Assembly: GCA_910578095.1 (NCBI GenBank)
Contig: CAJTOZ010000011.1
Location: 1-64,000 of the forward strand
Direction of reading: 5' to 3'
Length of the DNA stretch: 64,000 nt
Source of the DNA: an uncultured Muribaculaceae bacterium
GTDB lineage: Bacteria; Bacteroidota; Bacteroidia; Bacteroidales; Muribaculaceae
The notes under the pieces are model-generated. The model was given only the letters and a program-made list of their open reading frames with translations. It was not told where the DNA came from and searched no databases. The stretch's first letter is position 1, and each line of letters starts with the position of its first letter. Of this stretch, positions 43,638 through 57,403 are shown one piece after another. Both the position numbers and the translations under genes were made by a program.

Positions 43638-45023
43638 ATGACATTACGACATCCCTTGGCCCTGCTTGCAGCAGCTGCCGCCATTGGATGCGCCTACGCA
43701 TCCGACCCCATAATCAGCACTTCATTCACCCCCGACCCTGCCCCCTACGTGCATGGCGACACAGTGTATCTTTTCACCGGCCACGACGAGGACGACGCCC
43801 AGTACTTCAAAATGAAGGACTGGCAGCTCTTCTCCTCCACCGATATGCTCAACTGGACATACAGGGGCACCCCCATCAGCACTGCCACCTTCAGCTGGGC
43901 CAAACAGGGCGACAACGCATGGGCAGCGCAGGCCGTGGAGCGCAACGGCAAATGGTATTGGTACATATGCGCCGAGGATACCGCACGCCCCGGCATGCAC
44001 AGCATCGGAGTGGCTGTGGCACCGGCTCCGGACGGTCCTTACACCGACCCTTTGGGAAAACCGCTGGCTCCGGCCACGGCACTCGGCTTCATCGATCCCT
44101 CGGTATTTATCGACAACGATGGCCAGGCATGGCTATTCTGGGGCAACAACGGACTGTGGTACGCCCCGCTCGCCGACGACATGATATCTCTTGCCGGAGA
44201 AGTGCGTGAGGTAGCCGGACTTAACAATCCAGAATCCTTCGGTCCGCTGCGCGAGAAACGCGACTACGCCACAAACACCATGATGATGAAAACCGGCTAC
44301 GAGGAAGGACCGTGGGTGTTTCGCCGCGGCGACATCTACTACATAGTGTACGCTGCCGGCGGTGTGCCCGAACATATGGCTTATTCCTACAGCCGCGACA
44401 TACACGGCCCATGGACCTACGGCGGACGCATCATTGATGAATCTCCGGCCAGTTTTACAATCCACGGCGGCAGCGTGGAGCTGAAAGGACGGCATTTCAT
44501 GTTCTACCACAACGGTCGCGGTGCAAACGGCGGCGGCTTCCGCCGCTCCACAACGGTGGAAGAATTCAAATGGAACGGCGACAGCCTGCCATTCATACCG
44601 CACACCACCGGAGAACTGTCCAAAGGCACCGGCACTCTCAATCCATTCGAGCGCGTGGAGGCCGAAACCATGGCCGCAAGCTACGGACTGAAGACCGACC
44701 GCCGGCCGGGCAAAGACCACTACATCACATCGGTGCACAACGGCGACTGGCTGCGGCTGCGAGAGGTGGAATTCGGCGAACGCACGCCGGAAAGCGTCTC
44801 TGTGGTGTTTGAGAGCATCAAGGATGGAGGCTGCGTGGAATTCTATCTCGACCATCTCGGCGGCAAACCGCTCGCGCGCGTAGAAGTGGAGGCCGGCGGC
44901 AAACTGCATGTCAATGTACCTGTAGCCGACGGTTTCGACGCGCGCGGCACACACGATGTCTACATGCTGTTTAGAGGCGGCGACAGCGAACTCTTCAATA
45001 TAGATTACTGGCAAATTCACTGA
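43638..45023 (+). CDS. GH43 glycosidase with C-terminal CBM6-type module
   Basis: A 461-residue exported enzyme. The N-terminal region ends in IGCAYAS, which can be read as a lipobox (Cys18) or a type I cleavage site. The GH43 propeller (about residues 28-325) has Asp33 in FTPDPAPYV, Asp153 in GFIDPSVF and Glu223 in YEEGPWVF as candidate catalytic residues. From about residue 340 (ERVEAETMAASYGLKTD, later NGDWLRLREVEFG) the C-terminus is a CBM6-like sandwich. GH43 with CBM6 commonly acts on arabinoxylan or arabinan. It is followed after 2 bases by a GH31 gene, so the two enzymes are made together. Confidence 0.88.
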   Translation: MTLRHPLALLAAAAAIGCAYASDPIISTSFTPDPAPYVHGDTVYLFTGHDEDDAQYFKMKDWQLFSSTDMLNWTYRGTPISTATFSWAKQGDNAWAAQAVERNGKWYWYICAEDTARPGMHSIGVAVAPAPDGPYTDPLGKPLAPATALGFIDPSVFIDNDGQAWLFWGNNGLWYAPLADDMISLAGEVREVAGLNNPESFGPLREKRDYATNTMMMKTGYEEGPWVFRRGDIYYIVYAAGGVPEHMAYSYSRDIHGPWTYGGRIIDESPASFTIHGGSVELKGRHFMFYHNGRGANGGGFRRSTTVEEFKWNGDSLPFIPHTTGELSKGTGTLNPFERVEAETMAASYGLKTDRRPGKDHYITSVHNGDWLRLREVEFGERTPESVSVVFESIKDGGCVEFYLDHLGGKPLARVEVEAGGKLHVNVPVADGFDARGTHDVYMLFRGGDSELFNIDYWQIH

Positions 45024-45025
45024 TT

Positions 45026-47575
45026 ATGCATATCACACACATTAAATCTCTCATCATGGTTTTAGCCGTGGGACTTGTGTCATTCGCATCCCACGCGGCA
45101 CAAAATATCGCTTATCAGGATGCCGACACACGCTTCACGGTGGTGGCCGACGGTGTGGTGCGCATGGAATGGCACCCGGAAGGGCGCTTTCTCGACTCCC
45201 CTTCGCTGCTCGCGTCGGAGCGCGACTACCCGGCCACAGACTACCGCGTGGACGACCGGCGGGGGAAGGTGACCATCACAACCCCGCGCATGACCGTAAC
45301 ATACACAAAAGGCTCGGGAGCATTCTCCCGCGACAATCTGCGCATACGCTCGGCCAAAGGCATGCATCCTGCATTCGACTGGCGCCCGGGCGACTCTCAG
45401 AAAGGCAATCTCAAGGGAACCACACGCACCCTCGACGGCCTGGAAGGCGACATGCAGACACAGACATGGGTCAGCGACATGAAAAAGGGAGAACGGCGCT
45501 CCCTCGACGACGGAATACTCGCCACCGACGGCTGGACCTTCATCGACGATTCCGACGGCTATATTTTCGACAATGGCGGCGAAGACGGCTGGAACTGGGT
45601 GGCCGAGCGCGACAGCGCCCGCTCACAGGACTGGTATTTCATGGCCTATGGCCACGACTACAAGCAGGCGCTGCGCGACTTCACTCTATTTGCCGGCAAA
45701 GTGCCGCTGCCTCCCCGCTATGCCTTCGGCTATTGGTGGTCGCGCTACTGGGCATACTCCGATACCGAACTGCGCCGGCTCGCCGACAAATTCGACGCCT
45801 ACGGCATTCCCCTCGACGTGCTTGTGGTGGACATGGACTGGCACTATACCGACCCTGGACGCGGAGGATGGACCGGATGGACCTGGAACCGCTCGCTATT
45901 CCCTTCCCCCGAGGCTTTCATGGACCACATGCACTCGCGCGGAATAAAGACCACCATAAACCTTCATCCGGCCGATGGAGTGGAAGCCTACGAGGAACCT
46001 TACGGACGCCTGGCCGCACAACTCGGCATAGCCGACAGCTCCAAGATCGAATGGATAGGCTCCGACAAAGCCGTCATGAAGGCGATGTTCGACGGAATGC
46101 TGCACCCGATGGAACGCTCCGGTGTTGACTTCTGGTGGCTCGACTGGCAGCAGCACCTTAAGGATCCACGCCTGAAAAACCTCGACAACACCTGGTGGAT
46201 AAACTACTGCTTTTTCTCCGATATGGAACGCGCAGGAATGCGCCGTCCGCTCCTGTACCACCGTTGGGGAGGGTTGGGCAACCACCGCTATCAGGTAGGC
46301 TTTTCCGGCGACGCCACTATCTCGTGGGCCTCACTGGAATACCAGCCATACTTCACCTCCACTGCCTCCAACGTGCTGTACGGCTACTGGAGCCACGATA
46401 TCGGCGGCCATCTCGGCAATGGAAAGCCTATCGATCCCGAGATGTACACCCGATGGCTGCAATTCGGCGCAGTGAGCCCCATCATGCGCACCCACAGCAG
46501 CAAGGATTCCAAGCTGAACAAGGAGCCCTGGGTGTTCGACGACCAGTACCGCGACATCATACGCGAAACGGTGCGACAGCGCTACCGCATGCTGCCCTAC
46601 ATTTACAGCATGGCCCGCAAGACACATGAGGAAGGCGTGTCGCTGTGCCGCCCCATGTACTACGACTATCCCGAGGCCGATGAAGCATACGCATTCAAGG
46701 CACAATACATGTTCGGCGACAACATGCTCATAGCTCCGGTCACATCGCCGGCCGGCGACAATGGATACGCCGCCGTCAGCGTATGGCTTCCGGATGGCGA
46801 ATGGTTCGAGACCGCTACCGGTACGTTGCTCGAGGGCGGACGCACCCTTACGCGCCATTTCGCACCGGATGAGTATGGCATCTACGTGCGCGCGGCGTCC
46901 ATACTGCCCATGTATGCCGACGGGGTGATGCGCCTCGACCGCAACGACGAGCCCGTGGAACTCCACGTATATCCCGGCGGCGGCGAAAACAGTTTCTCCA
47001 TATATGAAGATGCCGGCGACAGTCCCGACTATTCCACCGCCTATGCCACCACATCCGTGCGCTCACAGCGCTCCGACAGCAGCCTGAACGTGGTGATGGA
47101 GCCTCGCAGTGGCAGCTATGAGGGCATGCCAGCCTCCCGCGACTACACATTGCGCGCGATAGCATCCGGAACGCCGGCAAGAGTGTTGGTGGACGGCAAG
47201 GATGCGGAATGGAGCTACGATGGCCGCGACTTCGCCGTAGTGGTGCGTATGCCTGACGTCGACTGCACCACGCGCCATGAGATAAGCATGGATTTCAACA
47301 TCCCGGGGTGTGAGCTTGCCGATGGTCTTGCCGGACGGGCGCGCCGTATGGCAGCGGCCATCGAATACATCAAGTTCCATGGCTGCGACACCCACGCCGA
47401 TGAGCTTGCTTCGGCCGGCACCCTCCGCGAAGCTGTCGGCGCGGCTCCGGAGAAACTGGACGTATACACCGGCCGCTTCAACGCCATTGTTGGCGATATC
47501 CACGGTGTGCTCGAGCGTCAGGGCATGGCTCCGGATGTGCGCCGTGCTTTCCTGCAGCGTGCAGGCCTTGAATGA
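45026..47575 (+). CDS. GH31 alpha-glycosidase with extra C-terminal helical region
   Basis: An 849-residue secreted enzyme (signal peptide about 1-25, SFASHAAQ). N-terminal beta-sandwich, then the GH31 barrel with RYAFGYWWSRYWAYSD, DVLVVDMDWH, the nucleophile Asp373 in DFWWLDWQQH and acid/base Asp429 in VGFSGDATISWASL, followed by the proximal and distal C-terminal beta domains. About 80 further residues at the C-terminus are helical (LAGRARRMAAAIEYIKFHG). The nucleophile motif WLDW differs from the WxDMN of classical alpha-glucosidases and alpha-xylosidases and points to a more divergent subfamily; the substrate is therefore open. Being next to a GH43-CBM6 enzyme suggests a plant-cell-wall or host glycan with an alpha-linked sugar. 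Confidence 0.88.
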   Translation: MHITHIKSLIMVLAVGLVSFASHAAQNIAYQDADTRFTVVADGVVRMEWHPEGRFLDSPSLLASERDYPATDYRVDDRRGKVTITTPRMTVTYTKGSGAFSRDNLRIRSAKGMHPAFDWRPGDSQKGNLKGTTRTLDGLEGDMQTQTWVSDMKKGERRSLDDGILATDGWTFIDDSDGYIFDNGGEDGWNWVAERDSARSQDWYFMAYGHDYKQALRDFTLFAGKVPLPPRYAFGYWWSRYWAYSDTELRRLADKFDAYGIPLDVLVVDMDWHYTDPGRGGWTGWTWNRSLFPSPEAFMDHMHSRGIKTTINLHPADGVEAYEEPYGRLAAQLGIADSSKIEWIGSDKAVMKAMFDGMLHPMERSGVDFWWLDWQQHLKDPRLKNLDNTWWINYCFFSDMERAGMRRPLLYHRWGGLGNHRYQVGFSGDATISWASLEYQPYFTSTASNVLYGYWSHDIGGHLGNGKPIDPEMYTRWLQFGAVSPIMRTHSSKDSKLNKEPWVFDDQYRDIIRETVRQRYRMLPYIYSMARKTHEEGVSLCRPMYYDYPEADEAYAFKAQYMFGDNMLIAPVTSPAGDNGYAAVSVWLPDGEWFETATGTLLEGGRTLTRHFAPDEYGIYVRAASILPMYADGVMRLDRNDEPVELHVYPGGGENSFSIYEDAGDSPDYSTAYATTSVRSQRSDSSLNVVMEPRSGSYEGMPASRDYTLRAIASGTPARVLVDGKDAEWSYDGRDFAVVVRMPDVDCTTRHEISMDFNIPGCELADGLAGRARRMAAAIEYIKFHGCDTHADELASAGTLREAVGAAPEKLDVYTGRFNAIVGDIHGVLERQGMAPDVRRAFLQRAGLE

Positions 47576-47602
47576 CACCGGGCGGCACCTCGCCACAACA
47601 AC

Positions 47603-47640
47603 GCGCCCCTGCACGACTATTCATGCAGGGGCGCCTGTTT
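47603..47640. terminator. Bidirectional terminator between GH31 and the unknown lipoprotein
   Basis: Perfect 11-bp stem GCGCCCCTGCA/TGCAGGGGCGC (47603-47613 with 47624-47634) and a 10-base loop, followed on the plus strand by CTGTTTATT. The genes on both sides converge on it (stops at 47575 and 47656). Confidence 0.72.
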
Positions 47641-47655
47641 ATTATTACACAGAGA

Positions 47656-48621
47656 TCAGATACGCCGTCCCGAAAGATCGTAGATACGTGTTTCACGCGT
47701 GCGGGGGTCGTAAACGCGCACCTGTTTGCCATTGCGCACCATCTTGGAAATGTCGGCAGGGTCGGGCTTATCATCGGCATCATACCGCGCAGGGCGGCGG
47801 CCTATCACATAGTCCACATCCACAAACTTGTTGCTCTCGTCCACACGGTAGAGTGTCGACTCCTGGTACTGCCGCCCACCGGTCCAGATGATGAGCATCA
47901 GGCCCGGCTCCTCGGGAAGTGCCCAGCAATCTATGATGGTGGCACGGTAATTGGATCCGAGCGGCGACATTCCCACCTCGTTGGTTATGAGCACATCGCG
48001 GTCGGTTTCGGGGAAATAGCAGCGTAGCTGCACATCGCCGAAAGGAGGTGCGATGGATTCATCGGCCACAACATTGCGATAATACACGCGATCGGGCAGT
48101 TTTAGCAGTATGTTGTAGGGCGGTATCACCTTGTAGTTTGGCCTGTCGCTCACGAAAGCGAACTCAATTTTTGAAGGGTCCACTGCATAGGGCTTCACCT
48201 CCGGAAGAGAGTCGGAAGACAGCCGCTCGCCGTTTTCAAATGTGAGTGCCCGGCTGGAAGGATGGTATTTCAGCGTGCCGCTCCATAGACTGCCGGATTC
48301 CTGTTGCACGTACTTTATACGCGCTTCATTGGCGCCCACGATCTCCACCTCCTTTATCAGGTCGGCCGTCACCGGGGTGTACACCGCCATGTCCTCGGAA
48401 ATGCTCATCACTCCGAGCACATTCTCAAAGCCATCGGCGCATACCGTGCGGTCATAGAAATCAAGACGTATATGCAGGCAACTGCCGCCATCGCCATCGT
48501 CGTTTGTTTCGGTGGCGCTCCAATATCCGCGGAAAGGCCCCTCCTCCGTAGTAGTGCCGCTACCGGTACATGCCGTGAGCATGACGGCAAGCATGGTTGT
48601 GAGTATATATAAGTGGCGCAT
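47656..48621 (-). CDS. Lipoprotein of unknown function
   Basis: A 321-residue lipoprotein with lipobox VMLTAC (Cys18). The start at 48621 gives the signal peptide directly; a longer form from 48651 adds ten residues ahead of it and is less likely. The mature part is rich in beta-strand pattern (EGPFRGYWSATETN, YNILLKLPDRVYYRN) and ends with a repeat-like tail VRNGKQVRVYDPRTRETRIYDLSGRRI, which resembles the T9SS-free Bacteroidota tail phrase RIYDLSGRR. I do not recognise a family or active site. It has its own full promoter whose -33 box lies at the rpoC terminator. Confidence 0.75.
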   Translation of the reverse strand: MRHLYILTTMLAVMLTACTGSGTTTEEGPFRGYWSATETNDDGDGGSCLHIRLDFYDRTVCADGFENVLGVMSISEDMAVYTPVTADLIKEVEIVGANEARIKYVQQESGSLWSGTLKYHPSSRALTFENGERLSSDSLPEVKPYAVDPSKIEFAFVSDRPNYKVIPPYNILLKLPDRVYYRNVVADESIAPPFGDVQLRCYFPETDRDVLITNEVGMSPLGSNYRATIIDCWALPEEPGLMLIIWTGGRQYQESTLYRVDESNKFVDVDYVIGRRPARYDADDKPDPADISKMVRNGKQVRVYDPRTRETRIYDLSGRRI

Positions 48622-48648
48622 AGTGATGTACGTGTTTGTTTTCTGCCG

Positions 48649-48679
48649 CAAAATTAATCATTTTTTCGCGGTCTGCAAA
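48649..48679 (-). promoter_or_regulatory. Promoter of the unknown lipoprotein, overlapping the rpoC terminator tail
   Basis: On the minus strand TTTG (48679-48676), a 19-base spacer and TAATTTTG (48656-48649): a full Bacteroidota match. The -33 box is part of the T-run of the rpoC terminator. Confidence 0.78.
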
Positions 48680-48723
48680 AAAATAGTCAGGCGCCGTTCC
48701 GGGATAGCCGGAGCGGCGCCTGA
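48676..48723 (-). terminator. Strong terminator after rpoC
   Basis: Stem TCAGGCGCCGTTCCGG/CCGGAGCGGCGCCTGA (48687-48702 with 48708-48723), 16 pairs with one G-T, a five-base loop, then on the minus strand CTATTTTTTTG. It lies 18 bases after the rpoC stop and ends the super-operon. Confidence 0.88.
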
Positions 48724-48741
48724 CAGTTATGGTAAAGGATA

Positions 48742-53040
<4,299 letters not shown>

Positions 53041-53070
53041 ATTTGAGTGTATGCTTTACGGTGTTGTCGA

Positions 53071-56000
53071 TTAGTTTTCGAGGCTGATGCTGAGGCCGAG
53101 GCCGCGCAGCTCGTGCAGGAGCACGTTGAGCGATTCGGGGATACCGGGAGTGGGCATAGGCTCGCCCTTCACGATGGCCTCGTAGGCTTTGCTGCGTCCG
53201 TTGACATCGTCGCTCTTGATGGTCAGTATCTCCTGAAGGATGTGGGCTGCGCCGAAAGCTTCGAGCGCCCACACTTCCATCTCACCGAAACGCTGGCCGC
53301 CGAACTGGGCTTTACCGCCGAGAGGCTGCTGCGTGATGAGAGAGTACGGACCGATGCTACGTGCGTGCATCTTGTCCTCTACCATGTGGCCGAGCTTAAG
53401 CATGTATATCACGCCCACGGTGGCCGGCTGGTCGAAACGCTCGCCGGTGCCGCCATCGTAAAGGTAGGTCTTGCCGTAACGCGGCAGGCCGGCCTTGTCG
53501 GTCCATTCGTTGAGGTCGTCGAGTGTGGCACCATCGAAGATGGGGGTGGCGAACTTCTCGCCGAGCTCGCGGCCGGCCCATCCGAGCACGGTCTCGAAGA
53601 TCTGTCCGAGGTTCATTCGCGAAGGCACACCCAGCGGGTTGAGGCAGATGTCGACCGGAGTACCGTCGGCGAGGAAGGGCATATCTTCCTGGCGCACGAT
53701 GCGCGACACGATACCCTTGTTGCCGTGGCGGCCGGCCATCTTGTCGCCGACACCGATCTTACGCTTTTTGGCGATGTACACCTTGGCTATCTGCATGATG
53801 CCGGAGGGCAGTTCGTCGCCTATGCTGATGTCGAACTTCTTACGGCGCAGTTCGGCATCGATTTCCTTGCTGCGGCGCAGATAGTTGACAATGGTCTGAC
53901 GGATGAGATCGTTCTTGTGCTGGTCGTTGGTCCACTTGCTCAGATTGATGGTATCGTAGTCGATTTCCTTGAGCGTGGCGGCCGTGAATTTCGCGCCCTT
54001 GGGGATGAGCTCGCTTCCGAGGAAGTCCTTCACGCCCTGCGATGTCTTGCCGGAGGTGAGGGTCATGAGCTTGCCTACGAGCACTTCGCGCAGCGCTGTC
54101 TGCTTTTCTTCGTATTCTTCGTCGAGGATGGGCAGCTGGGCATTGGCGCTCTTGCTCTTTTTCTTCTTGGCGGCGCGGCTGAAGAGGTTGGTGCCGATGA
54201 CAACACCTTTCAGCGACGGAGAAGCCTTGAGCGACGCGTCCTTCACATCGCCGGCCTTGTCGCCGAAGATGGCACGCAGGAGTTTTTCCTCGGGGGTGGG
54301 ATCGCTTTCGCCTTTAGGCGTGATCTTACCGATCATGATATCGCCGGGCACCACACGTGCGCCCACACGGATGATACCGCGCTCGTCGAGGTCCTTTGTA
54401 GCGTCTTCGCTGACATTGGGGATATCGCTGGTGAGCTCTTCCATGCCTCGCTTGGTCTCGCGCACTTCAAGGGAGTATTCGTCCACGTGCACGCTGGTGA
54501 GGATATCGTCGCGCACCATGCGCTCGTTGAGCACGATAGCGTCCTCATAGTTGTAGCCCTTCCAAGGCATGAAGGCCACCTTGAGGTTGCGTCCGAGCGC
54601 GAGCTCGCCGCGCTCTGTGGCATAACCTTCGGTGAGGATATCGCCTTTTTCCACACGCTGGCCCGCATTGCAGATGGGGCGCAGGTCGATTGTGGTGCTC
54701 TGGTTGGTTTTGCGGAATTTCGGGATGTGATATTCCTTCACAGCATCTTCAAATGCCACGAATTCCTCATCCTCGGTGCGGTCATAGCGGATACGTATCA
54801 CGCGTGCGTCCACATATTCGATGACACCGGCACCTTCGGCCGTGATCTGCGTGCGGCTGTCGCGGATGAGCTGTCCCTCGATGCCTGTACCTACGATAGG
54901 AGCCTCACTGCGCATCAGAGGCACTGCCTGACGCATCATGTTGGAGCCCATGAGCGCACGGTTGGCGTCGTCGTGCTCGAGGAAGGGGATGAGCGATGCA
55001 GCGATAGATGCGATCTGTGTAGGCGACACGTCCATGAGCTGTACTTCGCCGGGGGCTACCACAGGGAAGTCGGCATCAAGGCGGGCTTTCACACGCTCGC
55101 GGATGAATGTTCCGTCGGGATTGAGAGGAGCATTGCCCTGGGCAATGATCTTGCCCTCCTCGATCTCGGCGGTGAGATATACCACTTCATCGTTGTTGAG
55201 GTTCACCTTGGCGTCCTCAACCTTGCGGTAGGGCGTCTCGATGAAGCCGAGGTCATTGATCTTGGCATACACGCACAGCGAACTGATAAGACCGATGTTC
55301 GGACCTTCAGGGGTCTCGATCGGGCAGAGACGTCCGTAGTGGGTGTAGTGTACGTCGCGCACCTCGAAACCTGCGCGCTCACGCGACAGACCGCCGGGGC
55401 CGAGGGCCGACAGACGGCGCTTGTGCGTGATTTCGGCCAGAGGGTTGGTCTGGTCCATGAACTGGCTGAGGGCATTCGTGCCGAAGAAGGTGTTGATTAC
55501 GGACGAAATGGTCTTGGCGTTGATGAGGTCGATGGGAGTGAACACCTCATTGTCGCGCACATTCATGCGCTCGCGGATGGTACGCGACATACGGGCCAGA
55601 CCTACACCGAACTGGTTGTAGAGCTGCTCGCCCACAGTGCGCACGCGGCGGTTGCTGAGGTGGTCGATATCGTCGACATCAGTCTTGGAGTTGATGAGCT
55701 CGATCAGATACTTGATGATGGCGATGATATCCTCCTTGGTGAGGACCTTCACATCCATCGAGGTGCCGAGATCCAGCTTCTTGTTGATGCGGTAGCGTCC
55801 CACCTCGCCGAGGTCGTAGCGCTTCTCGCTGAAGAAGAGGTTGGTGATCACCTCGCGGGCACTTGCCTCATCCGGCGGCTCGGCGTTGCGCAGGGCACGG
55901 TAGATGAACTGCACAGCCTCCTTTTCGGAATTGGAAGTATCCTTCTGAAGGGTGTTGAAGATGATGGAGTAGTCGCTCGATGTGGCATCTTCCTTGTGCA

Positions 56001-56883
56001 GAAGAATGTTCTGCACGCCGCTGTTGAGGATTTCGTCGATATGGCTCTCCTCGATGACGGTCTCACGGTCGATGATCACATCATTGCGTTCTATGCTGAC
56101 CACTTCGCCGGTGTCCTCGTCCACGAAATCCTCGATCCAGGTCTTGAGCACACGTGCGGCAAGCTTGCGGCCCACAGCTTTCTTGAGGTTGGTCTTGTTG
56201 ACCTTGACCTCTTCGGCCAGTCCGAAGATCTCGATGATGTCCTTGTCGCTTTCAAGACCGATTGCGCGAAGCAGTGTCGTCACCGGCAACTTCTTCTTAC
56301 GGTCAATGTAAGCGTACATGACATTGTTGATGTCAGTGGCAAACTCTATCCACGAACCGCGGAACGGGATGATACGCGCCGAGTAAAGCTTCGTACCGTT
56401 GGCGTGGGTGCTCTGTCCGAAGAACACACCCGGCGAACGGTGCAGCTGGCTCACGATTACGCGTTCTGCGCCGTTGATGACGAAGGTGCCTGATTCTGTC
56501 ATATAAGGAATCGGGCCCAGATATACATCCTGGATTTCTGTTGCGAAATCTTCGTGATCCGGGTCGGTGCAGTACAATTTGAGTTTGGCCTTGAGGGGCA
56601 CGCTGTAGGTCAGACCACGCTCGAGGCACTCCTCGATGGTATAGCGGGGAGGGTCGATGTAGTAGTCAAGAAACTCCAGCACAAAGTTGTTGCGTGTGTC
56701 GGCAATCGGGAAATTCTCTGCGAACACCTTGAAAAGGCCCTCGTTGTTGCGTTTTTCCGGAGGCGTGTCCAGCTGCAGGAAGTCGCGGAACGACTTGAGC
56801 TGCACCTCGAGAAAATCGGGGTAAGGCAGAGGATTTTTCACCGATGCGAAATTCACACGGGGTTTATCTAAAGAAACTGACAT
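53071..56883 (-). CDS. rpoB: RNA polymerase beta subunit
   Basis: Second large subunit of the polymerase core, 1270 residues. The rifampicin pocket reads NALSQFMDQTNPLAEITHKR followed by RLSALGPGG, with the residues equivalent to E. coli Asp516, His526 and Ser531 unchanged, so no classical resistance change is present. Other marks: CPIETPEGPNIGLI and the C-terminal KMHARSIGPYSLITQQPLGG, GGQRFGEMEVWALEA. It starts 109 bases after the rplL stop; that gap contains a terminator-like hairpin, as in many bacteria where the polymerase genes are expressed below the ribosomal genes. Confidence 0.99.
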   Translation of the reverse strand: MSVSLDKPRVNFASVKNPLPYPDFLEVQLKSFRDFLQLDTPPEKRNNEGLFKVFAENFPIADTRNNFVLEFLDYYIDPPRYTIEECLERGLTYSVPLKAKLKLYCTDPDHEDFATEIQDVYLGPIPYMTESGTFVINGAERVIVSQLHRSPGVFFGQSTHANGTKLYSARIIPFRGSWIEFATDINNVMYAYIDRKKKLPVTTLLRAIGLESDKDIIEIFGLAEEVKVNKTNLKKAVGRKLAARVLKTWIEDFVDEDTGEVVSIERNDVIIDRETVIEESHIDEILNSGVQNILLHKEDATSSDYSIIFNTLQKDTSNSEKEAVQFIYRALRNAEPPDEASAREVITNLFFSEKRYDLGEVGRYRINKKLDLGTSMDVKVLTKEDIIAIIKYLIELINSKTDVDDIDHLSNRRVRTVGEQLYNQFGVGLARMSRTIRERMNVRDNEVFTPIDLINAKTISSVINTFFGTNALSQFMDQTNPLAEITHKRRLSALGPGGLSRERAGFEVRDVHYTHYGRLCPIETPEGPNIGLISSLCVYAKINDLGFIETPYRKVEDAKVNLNNDEVVYLTAEIEEGKIIAQGNAPLNPDGTFIRERVKARLDADFPVVAPGEVQLMDVSPTQIASIAASLIPFLEHDDANRALMGSNMMRQAVPLMRSEAPIVGTGIEGQLIRDSRTQITAEGAGVIEYVDARVIRIRYDRTEDEEFVAFEDAVKEYHIPKFRKTNQSTTIDLRPICNAGQRVEKGDILTEGYATERGELALGRNLKVAFMPWKGYNYEDAIVLNERMVRDDILTSVHVDEYSLEVRETKRGMEELTSDIPNVSEDATKDLDERGIIRVGARVVPGDIMIGKITPKGESDPTPEEKLLRAIFGDKAGDVKDASLKASPSLKGVVIGTNLFSRAAKKKKSKSANAQLPILDEEYEEKQTALREVLVGKLMTLTSGKTSQGVKDFLGSELIPKGAKFTAATLKEIDYDTINLSKWTNDQHKNDLIRQTIVNYLRRSKEIDAELRRKKFDISIGDELPSGIMQIAKVYIAKKRKIGVGDKMAGRHGNKGIVSRIVRQEDMPFLADGTPVDICLNPLGVPSRMNLGQIFETVLGWAGRELGEKFATPIFDGATLDDLNEWTDKAGLPRYGKTYLYDGGTGERFDQPATVGVIYMLKLGHMVEDKMHARSIGPYSLITQQPLGGKAQFGGQRFGEMEVWALEAFGAAHILQEILTIKSDDVNGRSKAYEAIVKGEPMPTPGIPESLNVLLHELRGLGLSISLEN

Positions 56884-56928
56884 CAGGGGAAAAATAGGGT
56901 TAAGGGGAACTCAAATTTGATTTAGACA

Positions 56929-56969
56929 CAAAAAGGTAAAGACTACTCCCCTCGGGAGAGTCTTTACCT
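56929..56969 (-). terminator. Attenuator-like hairpin between rplL and rpoB
   Basis: On the minus strand a stem AGGTAAAGACT/AGTCTTTACCT (11 bp) continues past one bulged base into GGGAG/CTCCC/ with a three-base loop, and is followed by TTTTTGTG. It is a good intrinsic terminator lying inside the operon, so it likely lets through only part of the transcripts to rpoBC. No promoter box was found between it and rpoB. Confidence 0.75.
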
Positions 56970-56992
56970 ACGAGCCTGATTAACAGGCAATA

Positions 56993-57364
56993 TTATTTAA
57001 GTTCGACTTCAGCGCCAACTTCTTCGAGCTGCTTCTTGAGGTCTTCGGCTTCAGCCTTGGAAAGACCTTCCTTAACAGTCGAGGGAGCGCCGTCGACGAG
57101 TTCCTTGGCTTCCTTCAGGCCAAGACCGGCGAGGTCTTTCACCTTCTTAACGACGTTGAGCTTGTTGGCACCGGCCGACTTGAGGACTACGTCGAAAGCG
57201 GTCTTCTCTTCTACGGCGGGACCGGCGGCGGGACCGGCGGCAACAGCTACAGCAGCAGCTGCGGGTTCGATGCCATACTCGTCCTTGAGGATCTGGGCGA
57301 GTTCGTTTACTTCCTTGACGGTGAGGTTAACCAGTTGTTCTGCAAAAGCTTTGAGATCTGCCAT
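56993..57364 (-). CDS. rplL: 50S ribosomal protein L7/L12
   Basis: Ribosomal stalk protein, 123 residues. N-terminal dimer domain (residues 1-30, LKAFAEQLVNLTVKEVNELAQIL), Ala/Gly/Pro-rich hinge (AAAAVAVAAGPAAGPA) and the C-terminal factor-binding domain (KTAFDVVLKSAGANKLNVVKKVKDLAGLGLKEAKELVDGAPSTVKE shortened: FDVVLKSAGANKL, GLKEAKELVDG). It recruits translation GTPases such as EF-Tu, encoded in the same operon. Lies 39 bases after rplJ. Confidence 0.99.
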   Translation of the reverse strand: MADLKAFAEQLVNLTVKEVNELAQILKDEYGIEPAAAAVAVAAGPAAGPAVEEKTAFDVVLKSAGANKLNVVKKVKDLAGLGLKEAKELVDGAPSTVKEGLSKAEAEDLKKQLEEVGAEVELK

Positions 57365-57403
57365 TGTAGTATGATTTTGTTTGTTTGTTGATTCGGTTTG
57401 GGA

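Noticed and set aside
53047..56493. Open reading frame of 1148 codons on the plus strand across rpoB
   Set aside because: It is the antisense shadow of rpoB: its composition is a mirror of the GC-rich codons (many Val, His, Ala, Gly), no domain is visible, and rpoB on the other strand is unambiguous.
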